Assembly (NCBI GenBank): GCA_004963905.1
Contig: SUGL01000012.1
Location: forward strand, 62,001 to 126,000
DNA from: Mesorhizobium sp.
GTDB taxonomy: Bacteria; Pseudomonadota; Alphaproteobacteria; Rhizobiales; Rhizobiaceae
Reading direction: 5' to 3'
DNA: 64,000 bases
The translations under genes and the position numbers were made by a program. Shown piece after piece: positions 48,340-57,669 of the stretch. The first letter of the stretch is position 1, and every line of letters begins with the position of its first letter. The notes under the pieces were generated by a model, which did no database searches, was not told where the DNA came from, and saw only the letters and a program-made list of their open reading frames with translations.

Positions 48340-51021
48340 TCAGAGGTTGCGCAGCACCGGCGCCGCCTTGTGGCCGAGCACCCGCCAGGTGCCGGCAAGG
48401 CCGATGCCGACGGTGACGCCGAGCGAGACGAGGATCGTCGCGACCGCGACTTCCGGCATGAAGTGCGATGGCAGCGTCATGATGTGCGCGACGACGAACC
48501 ATGCCGCGACGCCGCCCGCGGCAAGTGCGAACAGCGCGGTCGCAAGGCCGATCAGCACATATTCCAGCGAGAAGGCCGCAATCAGTGTCCTGCGCGTCGC
48601 GCCGAGCGTCTTCAGCACCACGGCGTCGTGGATGCGCGCCCGGTTGCCGGCGGCCAGAGCGCCGGAGAGCACCAGCACCGAGGCGATCAGCGCCACGCCG
48701 GCGGCGGCGCGGATCGCCGTGCCCAATTGCGCGACCAGCCGGTTGACGATGTCGAGCGCGTCCTTGACGCGGACCGTCGTCACCGCCGGAAAGGCGCGCG
48801 TGACCGCGTTGAGCAGCCGCGCGTCGTCTGCCGTGGTGGCGCCCTTGTCGGTCAGCGTCGCCAGCCAGCCATGCGGCGCACCGGCAAAGGCGTTGGGCGA
48901 GAACACCATGACGAAATTGATGCCCATGGTTTCCCACTCGACCTGACGGAAATTGGCGATTTTCGCCGTCACGTTGCGGCCGAGCACGTTGACGGTGACG
49001 GTGTCGCCGAGCTTCAGCCCGATCGCCTTGCCCTCCTCGGCCGAGAACGACACCAGGGGCTCACCGGAATAATTCTGCGGCCACCACGCGCCTTCGGTCA
49101 GCGTGGCGTTCTCCGGCTGCTTGGCGTCATAGGTCAGGCCGCGATCGCCGCGCAGCACCCAGGCGCCGTCGGCGGGGATCTTCACCTTGTCGACGTCGAC
49201 GCCGTTGAGCGCCATGATGCGGCCGCGCAGCATCGGCACCTTGACCAGCGTTCCCCGCGGCGCCTCCTTTTCGACTAGGCCGGCGAAAGCGTCGACATCG
49301 CTGCTCTGGATGTCGACGAAGAAGAAGTTCGGCGCCCGCTCCGGCAGGCTGCCGGAAATCTGCCGCCTGAGATTGCCGTCGATCAGCGCCAGCGTCACCA
49401 AGAGCGTCAGACCGAGCCCGAGCGACAGCACCACCGATGGCGTCAGCGCGCCGGGACGGTGGATGTTGCCGAGCGCCAGCCGAAGCGACACGAAACGCAC
49501 GCGCGGGCTTCGCCGAGCCGTCCATTGCACCAGCGCCGCCACCAACCGCAGCACGAGGAAGGCAAAGACCGTGGCGCCGACGAAGATCGAGGCGATGCGC
49601 CGGTCGTCGGCGGAAAATATGGCCAAAGCCGCCAGCCCGAGCACGATCGCGAGAGCAGCGCCGACATAGGGCAGGCGCGGCAGGCCGCGGCTCTCAAAGC
49701 CCATCTCGCGAAACAGCGCCGTCGCCGGCACGTCGCGGGCACGCCCGAGCGGTAAGAGCGCGAAGGCCAGCGTCACCAAGAGGCCGAAGAGCGCGGCCAT
49801 GGCGAGTGCGCTCGCGTAGAAGCCGCCCTCCGCCGGCACCGGGATGACCGACTGCAGAAGCGCGCTCGCCGCGAACGGCATGGCGGCCCCCAGGATCAGG
49901 CCGAGCACGATGCCGAGGCCGGCAATCAAAAGGATCTGCACGAGATAGACGGTGAAGACGAAGCCGCCGGAGGCGCCGAGGCTCTTGAAGGTGGCGATGA
50001 CGCCGCGCTTGCCGTCGAGATAGGCGCGCACCGCGTTCGCCACGCCGACACCGCCGACCACCAGCGCCGTCAGCCCGACCAGCGTCAGGAACTGTGAGAA
50101 GCGTTGGATGTTGGAAGAAAGCGCCGGCGCAGCATTGCTGCGCGTGCGGATCGACCAGCCGGATTGTGGAAATTCCTTCGCCGCCAGGGCCTGGATTTCC
50201 TTGATCCGCGCCTCGCCGGTGCCGGCGGGCAGCCGCAGCTTATAGGCGTTCTCGACCAGGCTGCCGGGCTGCACCAGTCCGGATGCGGCAAGCCCATCGT
50301 TCGAGATCATCAGCCGCGGCGCGAATCCAAAACCGTCGGATATCGCGTCCGGCTCGCTGATCAGCCTGGCCCTCAGCTCGAAAGTGGCGTTGCCAAGCTT
50401 CAGCCGGTCGCCGATATGCAGATTGAGCCGGTCGAACAAAAGATCGGGCGCGGCGGCGCCGAAGATGCCGGATCTCTCGCCGAACAGCTCTTGTCTCGAC
50501 AGCGGCGGATCGGTTTCCAGCGTGCCGTAGAGCGGATAGGCGTCGTCGACCGCCTTGGCTTCGACCAGCGCCTGGTCGGAGCCGTCCTCGAGCCGCGCCA
50601 TCGAGCGCATGCCCGAATTCAGCGACACCGTGCCCAGGCTGCCGAGAAAGCCGAGCTCGGCAGCGGTAGCGCTGCGCTGGTTGACCTGGAAGCGCAGATC
50701 GCCGCCGAGCAGCGCCTGGCCCTGGTTGGCGACGCCGGCGGTGATCGCCTGCGCCACCGAATTGACGCCGCCGATCGCCGCGACGCCGAGCGCGATGCAG
50801 GCAAGGAAGATCATGAAGCCGGACAGGCCGCCGCGCATCTCGCGCAGCGAGAAGCGGATGGCGAGCTTCAATGTGCGCAGCCAGGCGACCCCCTCGTCCG
50901 GCCGCTTCGCGGCCACCTTCTCTCCGGCGGGGAGAAGAGGTTTGCGCCGGCGCTGGCGATCTCTTCTCCCTTCGGGGAGAAGGTGGCCCGAAGGGCCGGA
51001 TGAGGGGGCTTCGTTCGCCAT
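48340..51021 (-). CDS. ybbP: FtsX-family ABC permease (YbbP-like)
   Basis: The 893-residue inner-membrane protein has two MacB/FtsX-type permease modules: LKLAIRFSLREMRGG and a helix at the start, a large periplasmic part, three helices near residues 300-420, and a second set at the C-terminus. The arrangement with the ATPase gene upstream and a divergent TesA-like esterase gene matches E. coli ybbA-ybbP/tesA. Its substrate is unknown. Residues 5-44 are encoded by a palindromic repeat inserted in frame. The ATG lies 4 bases after the ATPase stop. Confidence 0.9.
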   Translation of the reverse strand: MANEAPSSGPSGHLLPEGRRDRQRRRKPLLPAGEKVAAKRPDEGVAWLRTLKLAIRFSLREMRGGLSGFMIFLACIALGVAAIGGVNSVAQAITAGVANQGQALLGGDLRFQVNQRSATAAELGFLGSLGTVSLNSGMRSMARLEDGSDQALVEAKAVDDAYPLYGTLETDPPLSRQELFGERSGIFGAAAPDLLFDRLNLHIGDRLKLGNATFELRARLISEPDAISDGFGFAPRLMISNDGLAASGLVQPGSLVENAYKLRLPAGTGEARIKEIQALAAKEFPQSGWSIRTRSNAAPALSSNIQRFSQFLTLVGLTALVVGGVGVANAVRAYLDGKRGVIATFKSLGASGGFVFTVYLVQILLIAGLGIVLGLILGAAMPFAASALLQSVIPVPAEGGFYASALAMAALFGLLVTLAFALLPLGRARDVPATALFREMGFESRGLPRLPYVGAALAIVLGLAALAIFSADDRRIASIFVGATVFAFLVLRLVAALVQWTARRSPRVRFVSLRLALGNIHRPGALTPSVVLSLGLGLTLLVTLALIDGNLRRQISGSLPERAPNFFFVDIQSSDVDAFAGLVEKEAPRGTLVKVPMLRGRIMALNGVDVDKVKIPADGAWVLRGDRGLTYDAKQPENATLTEGAWWPQNYSGEPLVSFSAEEGKAIGLKLGDTVTVNVLGRNVTAKIANFRQVEWETMGINFVMVFSPNAFAGAPHGWLATLTDKGATTADDARLLNAVTRAFPAVTTVRVKDALDIVNRLVAQLGTAIRAAAGVALIASVLVLSGALAAGNRARIHDAVVLKTLGATRRTLIAAFSLEYVLIGLATALFALAAGGVAAWFVVAHIMTLPSHFMPEVAVATILVSLGVTVGIGLAGTWRVLGHKAAPVLRNL
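50889..51008. repeat. Family B-like palindrome inserted at the 5' end of the permease gene
   Basis: CCCCCTCGTCCGGC (50889-50902) and GCCGGATGAGGGGG (50995-51008) are inverted with one mismatch. Inner hairpins are CTTCTCTCCGGCGGGGAGAAG and CTTCTCCCTTCGGGGAGAAG. The length is 120 bases, exactly 40 codons, so the frame is kept. Confidence 0.85.
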
Positions 51022-51025
51022 GGCG

Positions 51026-51721
<696 letters not shown>

Positions 51722-51803
51722 GATGAAAGCGTCCTATATGGTGGAAAAAGGGGGCGAGAACGCCTCCTCCCAGGGATTGTTTCGGTCATATGGGGCTCGC
51801 CGC

Positions 51804-52445
51804 ATGGCTTTCAAACATACTCTTGCCGCAGCCCTCGTCCTTTTCCTTGCGGTTTGCGGCGCCATTTCGTCGGCGCGCGCCGAGACGTTCAAGATCGTCG
51901 GCTTCGGCGACAGCCTGACGGCAGGCTTCGGCCTCGGCCCGGGCCAGGGATTCACCGACAGATTGCAGGCGGCGCTGAAGGCGAAAGGCCATGACGTTGC
52001 CGTCGCCAATGCCGGCGTTTCCGGCGACACCACCAGCGGAGGCCTAGCGCGGCTCGATTGGTCTGTGCCGGACGGTACCCGGCTCGTCATTCTAGAGCTC
52101 GGCGCCAACGACATGCTGCGCGGCGTCTCGCCCGACATCGCCGAAAAGAACCTCGACGCGATGCTGGCAAAGCTGAAGGAGCGCAAGATCGCCGTGCTTC
52201 TGGCCGGCATGCGCGCGGCGCCCAACCTCGGCGCCGGCTATCAGAAGGCCTTCGACGCGATCTATCCGAGGCTCGCCGCGAAATACGACGTTCCGCTCTA
52301 TCCGTTCTTTCTCGAGGGCGTAGCCGGCCATCCCGACCTGCAGCTCGAGGACGGCCTGCACCCCAACCCCAAGGGCGTCGACGTGATCGTCGAACGCATC
52401 CTGCCCGCCGCCGAGAAGGCGATCGCGGCGGATGGCGGCGCATGA
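51804..52445 (+). CDS. tesA: Periplasmic SGNH esterase, TesA-like (arylesterase)
   Basis: The 213-residue protein has a signal peptide (MAFKHTLAAALVLFLAVCGA, cleavage after ARA near residue 26). The SGNH blocks are GFGDSLTAGFG (Ser37), NAGVSGDTTSGG, LELGANDMLRG and DGLHPNPKG (catalytic Asp/His). It hydrolyses short acyl esters, lysophospholipids or acyl-CoA thioesters. An upstream ATG at 51723 would put a long extension before the signal peptide and is less likely. It is divergent from ybbA-ybbP, as in E. coli. Confidence 0.92.
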   Translation: MAFKHTLAAALVLFLAVCGAISSARAETFKIVGFGDSLTAGFGLGPGQGFTDRLQAALKAKGHDVAVANAGVSGDTTSGGLARLDWSVPDGTRLVILELGANDMLRGVSPDIAEKNLDAMLAKLKERKIAVLLAGMRAAPNLGAGYQKAFDAIYPRLAAKYDVPLYPFFLEGVAGHPDLQLEDGLHPNPKGVDVIVERILPAAEKAIAADGGA

Positions 52446-52446
52446 A

Positions 52447-52546
52447 GCATGTCTCCCGAAAGTGGGAACCGGTTTCGGGACAAAGACATGCGTAAATCAA
52501 GAACCAAAGCGCACTGAGCGAACCTGTAAGATCGCGATGCGCTTTG
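52447..52546. repeat. Family D palindromic repeat, copy 2
   Basis: GCATGTCTCCCGAAAGTGGG with the partner ending GACATGC (52447-52491), then AAAGCGC...GCGCTTT (52505-52546). It starts 1 base after the tesA stop. Confidence 0.85.
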
Positions 52547-52668
52547 ATGAGGCTGGAATGTCACGGTTTCCCTTGGGGAAACTTTGTGGACAACAAACTG
52601 CTTGCTCCGCGCGGATATCGATGATTCGCTAGGGATGAGAGTTTCGATTCGAGGACAGGAGGCTTCCC

Positions 52669-53265
52669 ATGCCACGTCTTTTCACCGCCCTCGAAATTCC
52701 GCGTGACGCTGCTCTTTCGCTGTCCCTGCTCCGGGGCGGCCTTCCCGGAGCCCGCTGGATAGACGTCGAAAACTACCATCTGACACTGCGCTTCATCGGC
52801 GATGTCGAAGGCCATGTCGCCGACGAGATCGCCAACGCGCTGGATCGCGTGAACCGTCCCTCCTTCTCCTTGACGCTTTCAGGCGTAGGCGCTTTCGGCG
52901 GCAAGAAGCCGCACGCGGTGTGGGCCGGCGTTTCCGCCTCGCCGGACCTTACGGCGCTGCAGGGCGAGATCGACCGCATCTGCCAGAGGCTCGGCCTGCC
53001 GGCCGATCCGCGCAAGTTCTCACCGCATGTGACGCTCGCCCGCCTGCGCAATTCGAGCCCGGCGGACGTCGCGCAATATCTTTCGGCGCGCGGCAACTTT
53101 TCAGCGTTGCCCTTCCGCGTCGGCCGCTTCGTCCTGATGTCGTCGCGCGATTCGGTCGGCGGCGGCCCTTACATCGTCGAGGAAGCCTGGCCCTTGACCG
53201 GCGCCGACGCGCGCGCCTCCAGCCGCTTCGCCAGCGCCTCCGACGCTTCGCGGATCATGCGGTAG
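52669..53265 (+). CDS. thpR: RNA 2',3'-cyclic phosphodiesterase
   Basis: The 198-residue 2H-phosphoesterase starts MPRLFTALEIPRDAALSLSL, after AGGAGG. The two catalytic His-x-Thr motifs are NYHLTLRFIGD and FSPHVTLARLRN. It opens 2',3'-cyclic phosphates on RNA ends. The final ~30 residues after IVEEAWPL are translated from sequence that also codes the phosphatase on the other strand (97-base overlap), so the tail is probably not functional. Confidence 0.9.
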   Translation: MPRLFTALEIPRDAALSLSLLRGGLPGARWIDVENYHLTLRFIGDVEGHVADEIANALDRVNRPSFSLTLSGVGAFGGKKPHAVWAGVSASPDLTALQGEIDRICQRLGLPADPRKFSPHVTLARLRNSSPADVAQYLSARGNFSALPFRVGRFVLMSSRDSVGGGPYIVEEAWPLTGADARASSRFASASDASRIMR

Positions 53266-53687
53266 ACCGAAGCGAAGGCCTGCTGGTCCTCATAGTAGGG
53301 ATCCGGCACGTCCCGTTCCGTTCCGGTCGCAAATTTCAGATAGAGATGGATACGGTCGCGCCCGGCCTGAGGCGCCAGCGCCTTGAGATCGCGCACATTC
53401 GAGCGGTCCATGCCGAGGATCAGGTCGAAGCGCGAAAAATCCTCCGGCGCTATTCTGCGCGCCCTTTGTCCGGAAATGTCGATGCCATGGCTTGTGGCGA
53501 CCGCGATCGAGCGCGGATCGGGAGCGGAGCCGACCTCCCAGCCGCTGGTCGCGGCCGAATCGAGCACGATATCGCGGCCTTCTCCTCGCTCGGCCAGCAC
53601 GCTGCGGAGAACGCCCTCGGCCAAAGGCGAGCGGCAGATGTTGCCCAGGCAAACGAACAGAATGGATTTTATGGGCTTTGCGCTCAT
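53169..53687 (-). CDS. Low-molecular-weight protein tyrosine phosphatase
   Basis: The 172-residue enzyme has the phosphate-binding loop [11 protein letters not shown] (Cys13, Arg19) at the N-terminus and the general acid in [18 protein letters not shown] and [14 protein letters not shown] are conserved. Such enzymes dephosphorylate tyrosine kinases of polysaccharide synthesis or act as arsenate-reductase relatives. No such partner is nearby. The 3' end overlaps thpR. Confidence 0.92.
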   Translation of the reverse strand: MSAKPIKSILFVCLGNICRSPLAEGVLRSVLAERGEGRDIVLDSAATSGWEVGSAPDPRSIAVATSHGIDISGQRARRIAPEDFSRFDLILGMDRSNVRDLKALAPQAGRDRIHLYLKFATGTERDVPDPYYEDQQAFASVYRMIREASEALAKRLEARASAPVKGQASSTM

Positions 53688-53736
53688 CGATCCGGCGTTA
53701 TGGTTGTTTCAATTTCGAATAGCACAGGAACCCGAC

Positions 53737-54030
53737 ATGACCAGGGAAAAGCTCAGCAAGGAGGCGATCGCCACCGCGCTTACCGAACTCGAAGGCTGGT
53801 CGCTTGCCGCCGACGGCGCCTCCATCAAACGCAGCTTCGGCTTCAAGAACTTCTCCGAAGCCTTCGCCTTCATGACCCGCGTGGCGCTGGCCGCCGAGAA
53901 GATGGACCACCATCCCGATTGGTCGAACGTCTACAAGACCGTCGATGTGACGCTGAATACCCATGACGCGGGCGGCGTCACGGCGCTCGACATCGAGCTG
54001 GCCAAGCGGATGAACCGGTATTTTCACTGA
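53737..54030 (+). CDS. phhB: 4a-hydroxytetrahydrobiopterin dehydratase
   Basis: The 97-residue PCD/DCoH protein starts [20 protein letters not shown]. The active-site signature is [20 protein letters not shown], with the His-His and the Asp-Trp. It regenerates the pterin cofactor after aromatic hydroxylation. No hydroxylase gene is adjacent. It is divergent from the phosphatase with a 49-base gap. Confidence 0.93.
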   Translation: MTREKLSKEAIATALTELEGWSLAADGASIKRSFGFKNFSEAFAFMTRVALAAEKMDHHPDWSNVYKTVDVTLNTHDAGGVTALDIELAKRMNRYFH

Positions 54031-54069
54031 GGCGGGCAGCCTCGCTTTTCAAGGGCGACAGTTTGACTT

Positions 54070-54375
54070 CGTCATTCCAGGGCGGAGCAAGGAGCGAAGC
54101 GACGCGCGCAGACCCTGGAATCCATTCCGTGACCTACCAGCGCCGCGGCGATGCAGATCGCGGCGAACGTTCGCGATTGGCCGAAGCTTGCGAACTTCGT
54201 CATCCACGGGCGGAGCGACGCGAAGCGGAGCGCAGACCCGAGGATCCATGCCGCGACGTTTGTCGAAGAGCGCAGCGGAGCAGAATTCTGCACCGTGGTA
54301 ACGCTTCAACGTAACGGCATGGATTCTATGGTCTGCGCGCGTCGCTTCGCTCCTGCTCCGCCATAGAATGACGAC
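54070..54375. repeat. Family A nested palindromic repeat, copy 8 (double)
   Basis: It is a long copy of 306 bases in which a second left-arm unit (CGTCATCCACGGGCGGAGCG, 54199 on) is nested. The inner GAATTC core is at ~54283. The rest of the 516-base gap (54376-54546) holds nothing recognisable except the ribosome site of the next gene. Confidence 0.85.
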
Positions 54376-54546
54376 GGGAGGGTCGCTCCGGCCAATCTCC
54401 AACGTTGCGATTGCCAACTCGGCTGCCGAGTTCGTTTCTCGATTTTCCTGGCCAAGCGACCGCCGAACTCTTGCAGCAATCCTGCGCTTTCACCACATCT
54501 CCCGCGGCAGGCCGGCACGCAAGGTCGCGCGGCCAAGGAGACATTG

Positions 54547-54909
54547 ATGGCGCAAGGCACCGGTTTTGATTTCTTCGGCTTTGGCGACAAGCTCGCCGGC
54601 GAGGGCGAGGTGCGCGAGAAATTCTGGCGCACCGCCAAGAAGGCCGCCCGGCAGATCCCGTTCATGGACGAGGTGGTCGCCGCCTATTATTGCGCCATGG
54701 ACAGGGACACGCCGCTGCGCGCCAAGGGCATCCTGCTGGCCGCGCTCGGCTATTTCGTGCTGCCGGTGGACTTCATCCCCGACTTCGTCCTCGGTCTCGG
54801 CTTCACCGACGACCTCGCCGTGCTGACCGCCGCGATCACCGCCGTCAGCGCCCACATCACGCCCGCGCACCGGCAGGCCGCCAGGGACGCCCTGGCCGAC
54901 AAGGGCTAA
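54547..54909 (+). CDS. DUF1232 (YkvA-like) protein
   Basis: The 120-residue protein starts MAQGTGFDFFGFGDKLAGEG, with GGAG 7 bases upstream. The DUF1232 signature is KGILLAALGYFVLPVDFIPD, where a hydrophobic helix is followed by P-x-D-x-I-P-D. It is a small membrane-associated protein of unknown role, common in bacteria. A family D repeat starts 1 base after its stop. Confidence 0.88.
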   Translation: MAQGTGFDFFGFGDKLAGEGEVREKFWRTAKKAARQIPFMDEVVAAYYCAMDRDTPLRAKGILLAALGYFVLPVDFIPDFVLGLGFTDDLAVLTAAITAVSAHITPAHRQAARDALADKG

Positions 54910-54910
54910 A

Positions 54911-55019
54911 GCATGTCTCCCGAAAGTGGGAACCGGTTTCGGGACTTCGCGACAAAGACATGCGCAAAATCAAAAGCCTGAAGTGTACGGAGCGAGTCCG
55001 AAGGATCGCGACGCGCTTT
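54911..55019. repeat. Family D palindromic repeat, copy 3
   Basis: GCATGTCTCCCGAAAGTGGG with a partner ending GACATGC (54911-54963, 8 bases longer in the loop than copy 2), then a decayed second hairpin ending GACGCGCTTT. The remaining 55020-55298 holds a GC-rich hairpin and the presumed promoter of ialB, and no gene. Confidence 0.8.
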
Positions 55020-55298
55020 GGCCCCGCAGCCGGGACCGGCTCCGCGCCGTTGCAACGAGACCGCGAAACCGCCCGCGCGAAAAGACAAACTCTTGCCGCT
55101 TTCGTGCCCTCCAAGTTCGCGCCGGGACATCGCGACCGCCGCTCCGAAGCGGCGGCGCGAACGGTGGCGGTTTCCTGGGGTGAGGCTCCTTTTCTTGAGG
55201 AAAATTCACCGTTTGGTAACCCTGATTAAATCAAAATGAAGCGACGGCAGGACGCTAGGCGGCCCGCCTCCGCACCATTTGGGAATACGGGAAGAACG

Positions 55299-55805
55299 AT
55301 GCGCGGATTGATTGCTACAGTTTCCAGCCTGGTCTTGGTGGCCGCCTTCGCGGCGCCGGCGCTGGCACAGCAGGCGACCAAGATCGGCCAGCACAATGCC
55401 TGGGGTACCTACAGCTATCAGTCGGCAGGCGGCAAGGTCTGTTATGTGCTGACCGTGCCGACCGACAAGCAGCCGCCGTCGCTCGACCATGGCGACATGT
55501 TCTTCTTCGTCAGCCAGCGTCCGGGGCAGCAGGTCTCCTACGAGCCGCAGTTCATCGCCGGCTACAACTTCCAGGAAGGCTCCAAGGCCACCGTCACCAT
55601 CGACAAGAAGACCTTCTCGATGTTCACCCGCGGCAAGTCGGCCTGGGTCGAGAACGCCGCCGAGGAGCCGGTGCTGATCGCCGCCATGAAGACCGGCACC
55701 GACATGAAGGTGTCGGCCAAGTCGGGGCGAGGCAACCCGACATCCTACGTCTTCTCGCTGAAGGGCATCTCGGCCGCGCTGGCCTCGATCGCCAAGTGCA
55801 AGTAG
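55299..55805 (+). CDS. Invasion-associated locus B (IalB) family protein
   Basis: The 168-residue periplasmic protein has a signal peptide (MRGLIATVSSLVLVAAFAAP, cleavage after ALA near residue 23). The mature part is an IalB-type beta fold: AWGTYSYQSAGGKVCYVLTV, DHGDMFFFVSQRPGQ and AMKTGTDMKVSAKSGRGNPT. It has two cysteines (KVCYV and the C-terminal KCK). Bartonella IalB is linked to cell entry, but the family is widespread in non-pathogenic rhizobia and is not by itself a virulence sign. Confidence 0.9.
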   Translation: MRGLIATVSSLVLVAAFAAPALAQQATKIGQHNAWGTYSYQSAGGKVCYVLTVPTDKQPPSLDHGDMFFFVSQRPGQQVSYEPQFIAGYNFQEGSKATVTIDKKTFSMFTRGKSAWVENAAEEPVLIAAMKTGTDMKVSAKSGRGNPTSYVFSLKGISAALASIAKCK

Positions 55806-55834
55806 GCGAAAGCAAAACCCTGCCCTGAGGCAAA

Positions 55835-55859
55835 GCCGGACCGCAAGTCCGGCTTTTTT
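55835..55859 (+). terminator. Rho-independent terminator of the ialB gene
   Basis: GCCGGAC and GTCCGGC pair around CGCAA, followed by TTTTTT. It ends 30-54 bases after the stop and abuts the end of the convergent ClC gene. Confidence 0.9.
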
Positions 55860-57202
55860 CAGCCTGGATGCTCGGCGGCCCTGCGCCGCCGGATCGCCTC
55901 GGCGACGAACACGCGCGACAGCGCGTGATAGAGCGGCTCGTTGGAGATGAGCCGCGCCGTGCCGTAGCCGAGCACCGCCGCGCACATCAGCGCGATGACA
56001 TTGTCGTGATTGCCGGTCATTTCGAGGATGATGACGAAGGCCGTCATCGGCGCCTGCACGACGCCGGCGAAATAGCCGGCCATGCCGAGCAGCGCGGCGA
56101 GGCCGGTGCTGGCGCCGAAGACCAGGCCGAGCGTGCTGCCGAGACCAGCGCCCACCGCCAGCGACGGCGCGAAGATGCCGCCCGGAATGCCCGACACCAT
56201 CGAAAGCACCCCGGCCGCGAATTTCTCCAGGAAGAAGAATGCCGGCAGCGGCGCGCCTTCGATGGCGCCACGGGCCTGCGCGTAGCCGGTGCCGAAGGTG
56301 AGGCCGCCCGAGACAAGGCCGATCGCGGCAACCGCCAGTCCGCAGATTCCTGCCACGAGCAGCGCGCGCCACAATGGCTGCAGCGCGTTCCAGCGCCGGA
56401 TACGCCGTGTGATCTTCAGCGCCAACAGCGAGAAAAGCGCCCCGAAGCCGCCGCCGATGACCCCGCAGGCGACTACCAGCGGCCAGTCGGCGGCGAAAGC
56501 CACCGTATCCCTGGCGATGCCGAAATAGGTGTAGTTGCCGAGCAGGCCGAGCGAGGCAAGGCCGGCCAGGATCACCGCCGTCAGAACCAGCCCGTTGGTG
56601 CGCGACTCGTAAGCGCGGCCCATCTCCTCGATGGCGAAGACGATGCCGGCAAGCGGCGTGTTGAAGGCGGCGGCGACGCCGGCGGCGGAGCCGGCCAGGA
56701 TCAGGCCGCGCGCCTGCGCCATGCCGCCCCAGCGCGCGGCCTGCAGCATCAGCGAGGCGCCGACCTGCACCGTCGGCCCCTCGCGGCCGATCGAAGCGCC
56801 GCAGAAAAGGCCCATCACGGTGAGCGCGATCTTGCCTGCCGCCAAGCGAAGCGAAAGCAGGTGCCCGCGGTCTTCGTCGTCGCGCAGGTGGCGGGCGGCG
56901 ATCGCCTGCGGAATGCCGCTGCCTTGCGATCCCGGAAAGAAGGAATGGGCAAGCCAGGCGCAAAGCACGAAGCCCGCCGGAGTCAAGACAAGCGGCAGGT
57001 AGAAGCGCCAGCCGCCGTCGCCGGCTGTGACGACGTGGAACAGCGCCTGCGCCCGGTCGGCCAGCATTGCGAACAGCACGCTGATCAGCCCGATCGAGAG
57101 GGCGCCGGCCCAGAACACCAGGCGCGGCTGCCAGACGCGCCGCGACCCCCATATTGCCTGCGAGCGCCGCAGCATGGGGTGTCTTCGCGATATGCCGGCC
57201 AT
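55859..57202 (-). CDS. ClC-family chloride channel/antiporter
   Basis: The 447-residue protein has about ten hydrophobic helices and all ClC filter segments: GSQGSGIPQAIAARH, FCGASIGREGPTVQVGASLM (gating Glu) and SGIPGGIFAPSLAVGAGLG. The internal Glu typical of proton-coupled exchangers is present in IVFAIEEMGRAYE, which favours a chloride/proton antiporter. It ends without CBS domains. The start at 57202 has AGAGG upstream. Confidence 0.92.
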   Translation of the reverse strand: MAGISRRHPMLRRSQAIWGSRRVWQPRLVFWAGALSIGLISVLFAMLADRAQALFHVVTAGDGGWRFYLPLVLTPAGFVLCAWLAHSFFPGSQGSGIPQAIAARHLRDDEDRGHLLSLRLAAGKIALTVMGLFCGASIGREGPTVQVGASLMLQAARWGGMAQARGLILAGSAAGVAAAFNTPLAGIVFAIEEMGRAYESRTNGLVLTAVILAGLASLGLLGNYTYFGIARDTVAFAADWPLVVACGVIGGGFGALFSLLALKITRRIRRWNALQPLWRALLVAGICGLAVAAIGLVSGGLTFGTGYAQARGAIEGAPLPAFFFLEKFAAGVLSMVSGIPGGIFAPSLAVGAGLGSTLGLVFGASTGLAALLGMAGYFAGVVQAPMTAFVIILEMTGNHDNVIALMCAAVLGYGTARLISNEPLYHALSRVFVAEAIRRRRAAEHPG

Positions 57203-57328
57203 CTGCGCCCTCTTGGTGATGACCCGGCCTAGCACACCTATGCAGCCGATCAAGCCCGTGGGGTCAGGCTGGTTGCGCACGCGGCCAAGCCCTCACCGGT
57301 AATTCCCCAAGAGCGCTCGATCGGCGCG

Positions 57329-57363
57329 CCGGATCCCGCCTGCATCGCGCTGGCGGGATCCGG
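57329..57363 (-). terminator. Strong hairpin after the Met-rich gene
   Basis: CCGGATCCCGCC and GGCGGGATCCGG form a 12-base stem with an 11-base loop, 6 bases after the stop of the Met-rich gene. It has no T run, so it may only stabilise the mRNA or act with Rho. Confidence 0.5.
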
Positions 57364-57369
57364 GCTGGC

Positions 57370-57669
57370 TCACATGGCCATTTTTTCACATTCGGCCTGT
57401 GCCTTCTTGGTCGACGTGTCGATCATGTAGGCTTTGCCCTTGGCGTCGGTCATCATCATCATGCAGTGCTTGATCGGCTTGGCCGACTTCATCATTTCGC
57501 TGCTCATTTTTGCGTCCGGCATCATGGTGCCCATGTGGCCGTCGGGCATGATCGCCGTCACCTGCCCTGCCTTCATCATCGTCATGGTTCCCATCGTGTC
57601 CTCGGCAAATGCCTGAGGGGCGGCGAGACAGATGAAACCGGCAGCGAGGGCGAGCTTTATCGCGTTCAT
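57370..57669 (-). CDS. Methionine-rich secreted small protein
   Basis: The 99-residue precursor has a signal peptide (MNAIKLALAAGFICLAAPQA, cleavage after AFA). The mature ~77 residues contain 18 methionines, many in Met-x-Met or Met-Met pairs (TMGTMTMMK, HMGTMMPDAKM, HCMMMM), two His and two Cys. That pattern is typical of copper(I)-binding periplasmic proteins, but no known copper gene lies nearby. GGGAG precedes the chosen start. I do not recognise the family. Confidence 0.75.
   Translation of the reverse strand: MNAIKLALAAGFICLAAPQAFAEDTMGTMTMMKAGQVTAIMPDGHMGTMMPDAKMSSEMMKSAKPIKHCMMMMTDAKGKAYMIDTSTKKAQAECEKMAM

Noticed and set aside
55206..57152. A 648-codon minus-strand frame over the ialB and ClC region
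   Set aside because: It is in a different frame from the real ClC gene and runs antisense through ialB and its terminator, with no recognisable domain.
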